Source: Shewanella violacea DSS12
Lineage (GTDB): Bacteria > Pseudomonadota > Gammaproteobacteria > Enterobacterales > Shewanellaceae
Reading direction: 5' to 3'
Assembly: GCF_000091325.1 (NCBI RefSeq)
Contig: NC_014012.1
Span: 3,232,500 to 3,296,499, forward strand
Length of the DNA stretch: 64,000 bases
In this document: positions 27,337-34,923 of the stretch, piece by piece
Position numbering within the stretch: position 1 is the first letter of the stretch
How the letters are laid out: each line of letters begins with the position of its first letter
Notes under the pieces: model-generated
Seen by the model: the letters and a program-made list of their open reading frames with translations, nothing else
Databases searched by the model: none
Told to the model about the DNA's origin: nothing
Position numbers and translations under genes: made by a program

Positions 27337-27434
27337 GTTAACAAGCCTCTGAATTAATATTTTCCAAGGCTGTCACGCCATTTTCTGAGCAAATCGCCCG
27401 CCAGCACATGGTTCACTTATTAGAGGGGCGTTAT
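27337..27434 (+). other. attC-like (59-base element) recombination site
   Basis: The left arm TTAACAAGCCTCTGAAT is complementary to the right arm ATTAGAGGGGCGTTATA. TAAC pairs with GTTA, then CCTCT with AGAGG, and there is one unpaired G in the left arm, the hallmark of attC folding. The length of about 97 bp suits a Vibrio/Shewanella-type site. The right end AGGGGCGTTAT resembles the CGGGCGTTAT end of Vibrio cholerae repeats. It lies between two genes in the same orientation, as cassettes require. No integron integrase is in the window. Confidence 0.6.
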
Positions 27435-27466
27435 AAAGCAATTTTACTCAGGAGTATTTTTCTCAC

Positions 27467-28258
27467 ATGGAATTAACGATAAATGTAATCGATGCATTTA
27501 CTGATGCTACTTTTAAAGGCAACCCTGCGGCTGTAATTATTACCGAAAACTGGCTCTCAGTTGATCTTATGCAATCTATTGCTGTTGAAAATAACCTTTC
27601 AGAAACTGCATTTGTTAAAAAAATAGATAATCAACATTATGAAATACGGTGGTTTTCACCAATAACAGAAATTGATTTTTGCGGGCATGCAACACTAGCG
27701 GCCTCATTCGTTATTTTTTCTAAAAGTAATGGTCTAAAAACTATTAATTTTTTCGCTAAAGCAGTTGGGGATTTATCAGTTACAAAAATGGATAATGGCT
27801 ATATTCAAATGAGTTTCCCTAATAGGAAACCTAAAGTAATTGACGACATACCTTTAGCTTTATTAAACGGATTATCAATTAAACCTGCGGAAGTTTTGTT
27901 AAATGACCAAGGGTATTTTGTTGTCTATGAACAAGAAGCTGATGTGCTTAATGTAATACCGAATAATGAATTACTAAAGCAGCTTGCACCTTTTGATGTT
28001 GTAGTAACTTCTAAATCAAGTGAGTATGATTTTATTTCTCGTTATTTTTGGCCTGCAAATGGCGGAGATGAAGATCCTGTGACGGGATCTATTCATAGTG
28101 GCTTAGCTCCATATTGGGCTAGTAAATTAAATAAATCCAAACTCATTGCATATCAAGCCTCTAAACGAGGCGGTAAATTAATATGTAGTATTGAAGGTAG
28201 TAAGGTTTATATTTCAGGTAAAGCTGTTCAATATCTAGAAGGTAAAATTACAGTCTAG
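27467..28258 (+). CDS. PhzF family isomerase/epimerase-like protein
   Basis: A 263-residue protein of the PhzF/diaminopimelate-epimerase fold. Family marks: the opening INVIDAFTDATFKGNPAAV, the catalytic Glu in NNLSETAFV (about residue 45), the first-domain end FCGHATLAAS, and the second-domain DEDPVTGSIHSGLAPYW. True PhzF acts in phenazine synthesis; most stand-alone relatives have unknown substrates. AGGAG lies 12 bases before the ATG. It is noticeably AT-richer than the housekeeping genes and follows an attC-like site, so it was probably carried in as a gene cassette; PhzF-like genes do occur as cassettes. Confidence 0.85.
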   Translation: MELTINVIDAFTDATFKGNPAAVIITENWLSVDLMQSIAVENNLSETAFVKKIDNQHYEIRWFSPITEIDFCGHATLAASFVIFSKSNGLKTINFFAKAVGDLSVTKMDNGYIQMSFPNRKPKVIDDIPLALLNGLSIKPAEVLLNDQGYFVVYEQEADVLNVIPNNELLKQLAPFDVVVTSKSSEYDFISRYFWPANGGDEDPVTGSIHSGLAPYWASKLNKSKLIAYQASKRGGKLICSIEGSKVYISGKAVQYLEGKITV

Positions 28259-28271
28259 TGGTTCTTGCTTT

Positions 28272-28346
28272 ATAATCGGGTAGCCGGAAGTATCTAGCCT
28301 CCAACCCCTAGACCACCCTGCATGCGGCTCCGCACAGGGCGGTTCA
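28272..28346 (-). mobile_element. Group II intron relic: domain V and domain VI
   Basis: On the minus strand, 28345 down to 28311 forms a hairpin GAACCGCCCTG-TGCG-GAGC-CGCA-TG-CAGGGTGGTC with a two-base bulge on the 3' side, the shape of group II domain V. A second, weaker stem follows and ends in CTACCCGATTAT, the typical 3' terminus of bacterial group II introns. The maturase and domains I-IV are gone. It lies just after the PhzF cassette gene, opposite in orientation, where attC-invading group IIC introns are found. Confidence 0.7.
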
Positions 28347-28370
28347 TTTAGAACGCCTAACCTAGACTTT

Positions 28371-28406
28371 CTGGTTAGCACAACATTGCTGGTTAGCACA
28401 ACATTG
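28371..28406 (+). repeat. Two tandem 18-bp units at the left edge of the RAYT array
   Basis: CTGGTTAGCACAACATTG occurs twice back to back (28371..28388, 28389..28406). The second leads directly into the GCCACCCAT end of R1. The AACATTG before each R copy looks like element end or target sequence left by repeated insertions. Confidence 0.8.
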
Positions 28407-28553
28407 CCACCCATTTTTATGAGCCAAAACTCCAAGCTAGACATATTCCAAGTTACGAGGGTTTAAGCACAGCATATTGTCTGCACAATAAGCATAAATG
28501 AGAGCTAAGTGACTATAAAAATCTAAAGTATCTTCTTTTATCTACTTTTAAAC
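28404..28553 (+). repeat. R repeat, copy R1
   Basis: About 150 bp starting TTGCCACCCATTTTTATGAG and ending ATCTACTTTTAAACC. It contains an internal hairpin TATTGT-CTGC-ACAATA. It is highly similar to R2 and R3 and matches the region downstream of the RAYT gene; it is therefore a solo element end without the transposase tail. Confidence 0.88.
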
Positions 28554-28564
28554 CTAACACAACA

Positions 28565-28715
28565 TTGCCACCCATTTTTATGAGCCAAAACTCGAAGCTA
28601 GACATATTCCAAGTTACTAGGGTTTAAGCACAGCATATTGTCCGCACAATAAGCTTAAATGAGAGCTAAGTGACTATAAAAACCTAAAGTATCTTCTTTT
28701 ATCTACTTTTAAACC
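28565..28715 (+). repeat. R repeat, copy R2
   Basis: Near-identical to R1, with GTTACTAGGG for GTTACGAGGG and TGTCCGC for TGTCTGC (one base of the internal hairpin loop). Unlike R1, it continues into a copy of the RAYT gene 3' end (28714..28878). Confidence 0.88.
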
Positions 28716-28878
28716 AACAAAAACGCCGAACATAAGTTCGGTTAAGTATTTTATTTTGAAGCCTGTACTCTTCTTAGGCGAAATGGTTCTCGACTAGGCA
28801 GTATCTAGCCATCGATGGCAATTAGCAGCGCCTTGCCTGCGTTTACGCTCTAGATGTTCACAGTAAGCATCTAACTCC
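28714..28878 (-). pseudogene. Partial duplicate of the RAYT gene 3' end
   Basis: These 165 bp duplicate 29060..29224: a hairpin CCGAAC-ATAA-GTTCGG and the last 28 codons of the transposase (ending RRQGAANCHRWLDTA). The copy breaks off at CTAACTCC, where the next R copy begins. It is the stump of an element whose 5' part was replaced by the insertion of the intact element. Confidence 0.88.
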
Positions 28879-28890
28879 CTAAGCACAACA

Positions 28891-30201
28891 TTGCCACCCA
28901 TTTTTATGAGCCAAAACTCGGAGCTAGACATATTCCAAGTTACGAGGGTTTAAGCACAGCATATTGTCTGCACAATAAGCTTAAATGAGAGCTAAGTGAC
29001 TATAAAAATCTAAAGTATCTTCTTTTATCTTCTTTTATCTTCTTTTATCTACTTTTAAACCAACAAAAACGCCGAACATAAGTTCGGTTAAGTATTTTAT
29101 TTTGAAGCCTGTACTCTTCTTAGGCGAAATGGTTCTCGACTAGGCAGTATCTAGCCATCGATGGCAATTAGCAGCGCCTTGCCTGCGTTTACGCTCTAGA
29201 TGTTCACAGTAAGCATCTAACTCCTGGAGCGTTCCTACTGGACCTTTAAACAGCCGAGTGAACTCTGTTGTGAGCTTTATCCAATTATCTTGTGGAATAT
29301 TGAGACTATTCAGTATCTTCATCGATTCTTGGCTGATAGCACCACGCTTATCGTCCCTAATGATACGCCCGGTTTCATCTACCAGCTGCAAGTAATCTTT
29401 GGCTCTGAACATCAGTCCTTTAGGCATCTCTTTTCGTTCATTACCAATAAAAGGCAACAAATCTTGCGGTTGTTCACCATTGATTGCAGCTTTGATTCGT
29501 TTTTGAATGCTGGTGAACTCTGAGGCTTCTGGTGCCTCCGATATCTTGGCTCGAATGGGATTAAGGTCTACATACGCCATACAGGCCAAAACAGCGGTCT
29601 CATCTAACAGGGCTTGAGATTTGAAACGCCCCTCCCAGAAGCGGCCAGTACAGTGATCCTCTTTATTAGCCATTCTAGCAATAGGCTCATTCAATGCCCT
29701 CATAAACCAGCTGATATCACTTAATCGACTTCGAAATAAAGCTATAGCGTGTTTTAAGCTACTCACTTCGTAACTTTCGATAAGTTCACCTTTAGTGAAC
29801 TTTTGAGTGATTTCAGTTCCTTTGAAAAGTTGGTGCCAATGCTCAACCACCTCCCTATCGGACCAAGCATTAGCTTCATAGATATCGACTCTTAAAACTA
29901 CATGGAAATGATTACTCATCACAGCATAAGCACTTACATCTATTGCAAATATACTCGCAATCTCGAGTATCCTGGATTCAACCCATTCGCGACGGTGTTC
30001 ATAGGATTTACCAGTATCTCTATCTACTCCCATCAAGTAGTTCTTACGAACACATCTGGATACGCAGTGATAGAATGGAGTGTCTTCTAAACTGATTAAC
30101 CTACTTCTTGGTCTGGCCATAACAACCTCAATCCAATGGTGAAAATTTAAGTTTAGTCACAGACCTAAACACCATCAATAATTATGGGTGGCTTTGTTTG
30201 G
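28891..30201 (-). mobile_element. Complete RAYT element with inverted GCCACCCAT ends
   Basis: The element runs from TTGCCACCCAT (28891) through R3, the hairpin CCGAAC/GTTCGG and the transposase gene to ATGGGTGGC (30184..30192) TTTGTTTGGA. The 9-bp ends are exact inverted copies. About 1.3 kb in length. On both sides it is flanked by truncated, almost identical copies of itself, indicating insertion into or next to an older copy, or tandem duplication. R3 has three TCTTTTATCT units (near 29019..29051) where R1 and R2 have one. Confidence 0.8.
29140..30120 (-). CDS. REP-associated tyrosine transposase (RAYT, Y1 HUH family)
   Basis: A 326-residue Y1 transposase of the IS200-like RAYT group. The N-terminal fold begins MARPRSRLISLEDTPFYHCV. 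The HUH motif is in SNHFHVVLRVD (about residues 69-79), and the probable nucleophile Tyr in MAYVDLNPIRAKI (about 183), after HCTGRFWEGRFKSQALLDE. RAYTs nick and move single-stranded DNA around REP-like hairpins and are often domesticated. Here the gene is intact and flanked by hairpin-containing R repeats, some of them solo, so it may still be or recently have been active. ATG at 30120 follows AGGTTGTT. Confidence 0.9.
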   Translation of the reverse strand: MARPRSRLISLEDTPFYHCVSRCVRKNYLMGVDRDTGKSYEHRREWVESRILEIASIFAIDVSAYAVMSNHFHVVLRVDIYEANAWSDREVVEHWHQLFKGTEITQKFTKGELIESYEVSSLKHAIALFRSRLSDISWFMRALNEPIARMANKEDHCTGRFWEGRFKSQALLDETAVLACMAYVDLNPIRAKISEAPEASEFTSIQKRIKAAINGEQPQDLLPFIGNERKEMPKGLMFRAKDYLQLVDETGRIIRDDKRGAISQESMKILNSLNIPQDNWIKLTTEFTRLFKGPVGTLQELDAYCEHLERKRRQGAANCHRWLDTA

Positions 30202-30679
30202 AGCTTGTACAGTGATCCTCTTTATTAGCCATTCTAGCAATAGGCTCATTCAATGCCCTCATAAACCAGCTGATATCACTTAATCGACTTCGAAATAAAG
30301 CTATAGCGTGTTTTAAGCTACTCACTTCGTAACTTTCGATAAGTTCACCTTTAGTGAACTTTTGAGTGATTTCAGTTCCTTTGAAAAGTTGGTGCCAATG
30401 TTCAACCACCTCCCTATCGGACCAAGCATTAGCTTCATAGATATCGACTCTTAAAACTACATGGAAATGATTACTCATCACAGCATAAGCACTTACATCT
30501 ATTGCAAATATACTCGCAATCTCGAGTATCCTGGATTCAACCCATTCGCGGCGGTGTTCATAGGATTTACCAGTATCTCTATCTACTCCCATCAAGAAGT
30601 TCTTACGAACACATCTGGATACGCAGTGATAGAATGGAGTGTCTTCTAAACTGATTAACCTACTTCTTGGTCTGGCCAT
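30182..30679 (-). pseudogene. Truncated second copy of the RAYT transposase
   Basis: The first 158 residues or so are almost identical to the intact copy (one visible change, KNFLMG for KNYLMG), including the HUH motif. After EDHCT the reading frame runs into the end of the neighbouring element and stops after SSKQSHP. The catalytic Tyr helix is missing, so it cannot transpose; it could bind DNA at most. The near-identity shows the duplication is recent. Confidence 0.92.
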
Positions 30680-30746
30680 AACAACCTCAATCCAATAGTG
30701 ACAATTTAAGTTTAGTCACAGACCTAAACACCATCAATAATTATGG

Positions 30747-30827
30747 GTGGCTTTGTTTGGAATTCGGCTTTGTTTGGAATTCAGCTTTGTTTGGAATTCA
30801 TGGGTGGCTTTGTTTGGAATTCGGCTG
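30747..30827 (+). repeat. Four stacked RAYT-element right ends
   Basis: GCTTTGTTTGGAATTC occurs four times in about 80 bp, two of them with the longer ATGGGTGGC prefix. Each repeat ends in GAATTC. This is what serial insertion or abortive transposition into the same target next to an existing element end would leave. Confidence 0.82.
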
Positions 30828-30863
30828 AATCCTTAGACGTGCTAATTTTACTAAATCTGATGA

Positions 30864-32477
30864 TTATGAGAATGTTGGCGATTTATCCAAAAGAAATTTG
30901 AAATTATCAGCCGTTAGAGGGTGACTAAAATAATACCCTTGGGCGGCATTACAACTTGTTGATTTAACATACTTGTATTGTTCCTCTGTTTCAATACCTT
31001 CTGCGGTAACTTGCAGGTTTAAGTTATTCGCTAATGAAATGATTGCATGAGTTGTTATTCTATCATCTTCACTATGGGGAATGTTGTCGATAAAACTTTT
31101 ATCAATTTTAAGTCTATCTATTTTTAACTTAACTAAATAACTCATGGACGAGTATCCAGTTCCAAAATCATCTAAGGCAATACATACTCCCATTTTTTTC
31201 AATCTATATATCTGTTCAATTGCTATTTCCAAATTCCCTAGTAAGGCTGTTTCTGTCAATTCTAACTCAAGATAACTCCCCTCAAGCTGTGACTTTACTA
31301 GAGCATTGTTAACTACATTGATAAAATCATCATTAACTAATTGTTTTGATGACATATTAACTGACATCATCAAATATGAGTATCCGGCTAAATGCCACTG
31401 CTTATTTTGCCAACAAGCCTGTCGAAGGACCCAGTTACCAATTTCATTAATCAAGCCAATTTCTTCAGCAATAGGAATAAAAATATCAGGGCCAACACAG
31501 CCCAATTCCTTATTGTTCCAACGCAGCAGTGCCTCTGCACCTTTTACTTCTTGTGTTTCAATGTCAATAATAGGTTGATAATTAAGTGTAAACTCTTCTA
31601 GCTCTATTGCTCTGCGTAACTTGTTACTTATTTTCAATTTAAGTTTTGCTTGTTTATCAAGGTCTATTGAGTAATATCGGTAGTGTCCCTTCCCTTCATG
31701 CTTTGCACTATACATGGCAGTATCCGCACATTTAAGTAAGCCTTTCGCTGTTTGAGCATCTGTTGGGAACACTGCCACGCCAACACTCATACTGGTATAC
31801 ACTTCTTCACGGTCTAAAATAAAGGGAGCCTTTAAACTTTCTATTAATTTTTCAGCTAAGGTACTTATACCGTGTATGTTAATAGGTGATCCTATTATTA
31901 CCGTAAATTCATCTCCTGAAATACGAAACAAGGTGTCATATGTCCTCAATTGAATTTGTAACCGTTCAGAAAACTTTTTTAAAAGCTCGTCGCCCCAAGC
32001 ATGACCCATACTGTCATTAATATTTTTAAAATCATCTAAGTCTATATAAAGTACGGCTCCCAACTGCATACTTTCTTTGTCACGACTTACAAATTGTTCT
32101 AATTTATTTTTAAATAGCGCTCTATTTGGTAAACCTGTTAAAGGATCAAAAAATGCCAGTTTATTAAGTTTGTTTTCACTCTTAATCCGTAATTTGATTT
32201 CAACGTTAAGATGTTTAACATTCCTAATTATTATGACCATAAAAGAAATAGATGAGATGAGCACAAGCATGACTATCTCATCAAGTTCGTAATATTCATA
32301 ATATTCAACAAAATCAACAAGCTTCTCGAACGCATCAATATTGACACAGATAATCAACAAAATTACGGAAAGAATAAATATAAAGGAAATTTCTCTTGAA
32401 AAAGCAGAATCAAACATTTTATAAAAAAGTTTACGATGTAAAGGGATCGGTTTTTTATTGGTCATATTAAAACTCAT
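30864..32477 (-). CDS. GGDEF-EAL cyclic-di-GMP enzyme with two membrane helices
   Basis: 537 residues. Two N-terminal membrane helices (about 29-47 and 66-84) without a recognisable sensor domain. GGDEF domain (about 110-270): signature FRISGDEF, a conservative SGDEF variant, preceded by an intact RxxD inhibitory site (RTYD). EAL domain (about 285-530): AEALLRW, NMSSKQL, ELTETALL, ALDDFGTGYSS and AEGIET, i.e. all main catalytic residues. It most likely degrades c-di-GMP, with a possibly weak cyclase or GTP-sensing half. Fairly AT-rich. It sits just right of the RAYT array and has no operon partner. Confidence 0.9.
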   Translation of the reverse strand: MSFNMTNKKPIPLHRKLFYKMFDSAFSREISFIFILSVILLIICVNIDAFEKLVDFVEYYEYYELDEIVMLVLISSISFMVIIIRNVKHLNVEIKLRIKSENKLNKLAFFDPLTGLPNRALFKNKLEQFVSRDKESMQLGAVLYIDLDDFKNINDSMGHAWGDELLKKFSERLQIQLRTYDTLFRISGDEFTVIIGSPINIHGISTLAEKLIESLKAPFILDREEVYTSMSVGVAVFPTDAQTAKGLLKCADTAMYSAKHEGKGHYRYYSIDLDKQAKLKLKISNKLRRAIELEEFTLNYQPIIDIETQEVKGAEALLRWNNKELGCVGPDIFIPIAEEIGLINEIGNWVLRQACWQNKQWHLAGYSYLMMSVNMSSKQLVNDDFINVVNNALVKSQLEGSYLELELTETALLGNLEIAIEQIYRLKKMGVCIALDDFGTGYSSMSYLVKLKIDRLKIDKSFIDNIPHSEDDRITTHAIISLANNLNLQVTAEGIETEEQYKYVKSTSCNAAQGYYFSHPLTADNFKFLLDKSPTFS

Positions 32478-33130
32478 ATTACATGTTTAATTAAGCCCAT
32501 TGCCTTTTATTGTGTCATCATTACTTTTTAATTATCTATTCCTACTATAAATCATTATTGATTTTGGTAACCCATTCTAGATAGAATGAAGGGAGGAACC
32601 AAAGATTATTCTATGAAGTTAGAAGAGGTAATTTACTACGTTATTTAAATAACTTTGGTTAAATCACCTTTATGCTAATGGCATCACCACAGTTATAGGA
32701 ATACCTTGCACGTAGTCTTTCCCTGCCTTGCAACCCAATTAGGTCTCGCTTAAATTCTTGCCACAAAACACATTGCCCAAACAACCACAGAACCATCTAA
32801 TTTAACTACCGAAAATGCCTGCAATGTCGTGGCTATTACAAATGTTTCAGCAGGAGGATAAAGGTAACCAAGTGTTCATCCCATGCTGCAATGTTTTCTT
32901 TAAATCAGAAGAGTTTCCCCGCTAGGAAACAGCTGAAACAACAACCACCGATTACATCGCTGCTACGAAAAACCAACAAATCACAAACAAATAGTAATGG
33001 GTTAATCATACTTATTATGTGAGCTTAATCATACTTTTAGAAAATAATTAACATAAAGTTAATATTTGGTCAGTAGTTAATCAATAACTGGTCAACAAAG
33101 GGCCATAGCGAATAGAAGAACGTAAGAACC
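32478..33130. other. AT-rich intergenic region, no gene seen
   Basis: No open frame with coding character or known motif on either strand. The sequence is AT-rich and contains the upstream region of the GGDEF-EAL gene in its left part. The remainder looks like decayed DNA between mobile-element remnants. Confidence 0.45.
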
Positions 33131-33234
33131 TTGCCACTCATTTTTATGAACCAAAACTCACAGCGCACTTCTACTTTGAACAAAGGTCAACCTAAGCACC
33201 ATCAAAAGTTATGGGTGGCTTTACTTTGTTTGGG
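33131..33234 (+). mobile_element. Internally deleted RAYT-type miniature element (MITE-like)
   Basis: 104 bp with both ends of the RAYT element and almost nothing between. The left end TTGCCACTCATTTTTATGAA-CCAAAACTC matches the R start. The right end AGCACCATCAAAAGTTATGG-GTGGCTTT matches the sequence 5' of the transposase gene. It could be mobilised in trans by the intact RAYT at 29140. Divergence of about one base in six from the active ends suggests age. Confidence 0.72.
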
Positions 33235-33356
33235 ACTTTTTTGGGGAGCTGCAGTAAGAGGGCTCTTAAGGTCGTTAATTCACATCAGACCCATAAGGCC
33301 TGCGATATTCCAGATGTCACTCAGACATTTCCCACGTCCGTGTGGGTCAGATGGGA

Positions 33357-33383
33357 AACAATAATTATGGGTAGCTTTGTTTG
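33357..33383 (+). repeat. Solo RAYT-element right end
   Basis: AACAATAATTATGGGTAGCT-TTGTTTG matches the right end of the RAYT element with one change in GGGTGGC. No transposase or left end is attached. An apparent open frame running through 33131..33411 derives from these remnants and is not a gene. Confidence 0.65.
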
Positions 33384-33428
33384 TTTTACTCTAGAATGTA
33401 AAAATGTGTAAATATAGATTTAATTGCA

Positions 33429-34328
33429 TTACGGTTTAAAAACAGCATTCCTATGATATTCCATATAGACCAACTGTTCTTTTAATAGTGGAGAAATGTT
33501 ATGAATTTCGTGTCGTTTAAGTTTAAGATGCACGAGTAATTCATCACTACATGCCGAACCTACAATGACGTCACCATCTTTAGTAAATGTAATATATCCT
33601 TTATCAAACAGTTGATCCATCTTCTTTTCTAGCCATAGTCCATTGTATTCATCATGAGCCTCTTCATAATTTTTACAATGTGAAAATGGTTTAATATGAG
33701 ATGATACACAATTTTTCTCCATGGCTTTTACACCAGTAATATTATGCTCCCTCTCAATATTCCTTATCAAACGCCGAAAGTCATTTTGTCGCCTAGGAAA
33801 CCTCTTGAAGTACTTCTTTGTGTCCTTGTTTAAGCGCTCAATCAATGATAAGTCCTCTGCTGGTACTGTATCCATCATTGTATTTATAAACTCTTCACCT
33901 ACATAGTCACCTTCAAAATCAAAGTTTTTTAGTTTGTTCTCTTTAATTGAATTAATAAGTGATTTTATTCCACTATGAAAAGATATGAAATGATGATGAT
34001 GTTCTTTAAAAGATATCGCGACTTCAACATGAACAATATATTGATCCGTTAGTTTACTTGTGTTGTAACGAGGCTTGATCCAAATGGCATTCCCAAACTC
34101 AGAATTTGGGTTGTCTGCGACCTCTTGGTTTTTCGCGTTCAAATTAAAAAGTAAATGAGGCACCCTTTTGTTTTGTGAACGTATAAATCTATCATTTATT
34201 TTATCGTGGTCATATATATTACTTAATTGGTTAAAAATATGTTCAAATAGATGAATCATATGTGGTCGTTGTTTGAACCACAATTTGGCTCTTGGTTTAT
34301 TTAAAAACTCTATAAAAAGTTTGTTCAT
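33429..34328 (-). CDS. Orphan HNH endonuclease (HNH_2 type C-terminal domain)
   Basis: 299 residues. The N-terminal 185 or so are unfamiliar, basic and helical, with a His run (KEHHHHFISFHS). The C-terminal part has the restriction-type HNH_2 pattern: CVSSHIKPFSHCKNYEEAHD, then NGLWLEKKMDQLFDKGYITF, then GDVIVGSACS and MEYHRNAVFKP. In this family the N-terminal module recognises DNA and the HNH core cuts it. No methyltransferase or partner defence gene is adjacent. It is AT-rich and embedded among mobile remnants, so recent acquisition is likely. A defence or selfish role is inferred from family only. Confidence 0.72.
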   Translation of the reverse strand: MNKLFIEFLNKPRAKLWFKQRPHMIHLFEHIFNQLSNIYDHDKINDRFIRSQNKRVPHLLFNLNAKNQEVADNPNSEFGNAIWIKPRYNTSKLTDQYIVHVEVAISFKEHHHHFISFHSGIKSLINSIKENKLKNFDFEGDYVGEEFINTMMDTVPAEDLSLIERLNKDTKKYFKRFPRRQNDFRRLIRNIEREHNITGVKAMEKNCVSSHIKPFSHCKNYEEAHDEYNGLWLEKKMDQLFDKGYITFTKDGDVIVGSACSDELLVHLKLKRHEIHNISPLLKEQLVYMEYHRNAVFKP

Positions 34329-34377
34329 CTTTCTACCTAACAGTGATGCTTAGCTGTTAATCCACAAAATTATAAAC

Positions 34378-34511
34378 AAAAGAGAACTACAGCGTCCTCT
34401 CTCTTTGGGTAGTTTAGCGAAAAAACACCTCACACTTTGAGTAACTTCAGATTGAAGGTGACTTATATTTTCTCATGACCAAGTTAGCATGAGTATCACC
34501 GAAACTGTAGC
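34378..34511 (-). pseudogene. Decayed second copy of the fabB 3' end and its terminator
   Basis: 34441..34511 aligns with the last codons of fabB at 37638: the minus strand reads SFGDTHANLVMRKYK against [17 protein letters not shown] of the intact gene, with the stop codon mutated. Similarity continues further left over 34378..34440 to the fabB downstream region including a worn version of its AAAAGGGAGC/GCTCCCTTTT hairpin. Same orientation as the true fabB. Together they form diverged direct repeats of roughly 130 bp enclosing the U32 gene. Confidence 0.78.
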
Positions 34512-34591
34512 GATTTAAAAAGACAACCGCCGCTCTCGCTCAAAGCCTTATTAGGGAACTATGGGTGTTCAGCTTGTTAATTAACACCTAT

Positions 34592-34921
34592 GAAGTAACA
34601 CCATTAAAAAAGCCAATGAAACAACTCAGCCCAATGAAGCCCCAGCAGATATTCCTACCAACTTGTTCTACATGACTCGAAATCGAAGAGATACCTATCC
34701 CGAAACCAGAGCAGGTGCGAACGCGGTTGTGACCTTCCGTGACATGGACGTCATGGCCGAGGCTATAGGGATATATTCACGCCGTGTCACTGAAGTGTTT
34801 GCACTTAAGCCCACGGCAGGTGATGGATTTGATAGAAGTAACACCATTCAAAAAGCCAATGAAACAACAATAAAGCCCAATGAAACCACAGCTGATACTT
34901 CCAGCAACTTGTTATCCTACA
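34592..34921 (+). repeat. Pair of about 80-bp direct repeats (alpha, beta)
   Basis: Alpha (34592..34672) and beta (34835..34921) share AAGTAACACCATT, AAAAAGCCAATGAAACAAC, GCCCAATGAA and CAACTTGTT blocks. Beta ends in the hairpin AACTTGT-TATCCT-ACAAGTT, overlapping the stop of the U32 gene. The spacer (34673..34834) reads open as FRDMDVMAEAIGIYSRRV, a pattern I associate with spurious repeat-derived ORFs in Shewanella genomes, so I do not call it a gene. Confidence 0.7.
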
Positions 34922-34923
34922 AG

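Noticed and set aside
28235..28444. 69-residue minus-strand open frame with NEPPCAEPHAGW
   Set aside because: It reads through the group II intron domain V relic and the 18-bp duplication, has no family support, and resembles spurious ORFs typically annotated over such intron relics.
28404..29062. R repeats as a CRISPR array
   Set aside because: The repeats are about 150 bp, not 25-40 bp, with no regular spacers and no cas genes; they are mobile-element ends.
33131..33411. Two overlapping short open frames
   Set aside because: They cover the miniature RAYT derivative and solo end and have no homology or start signals.
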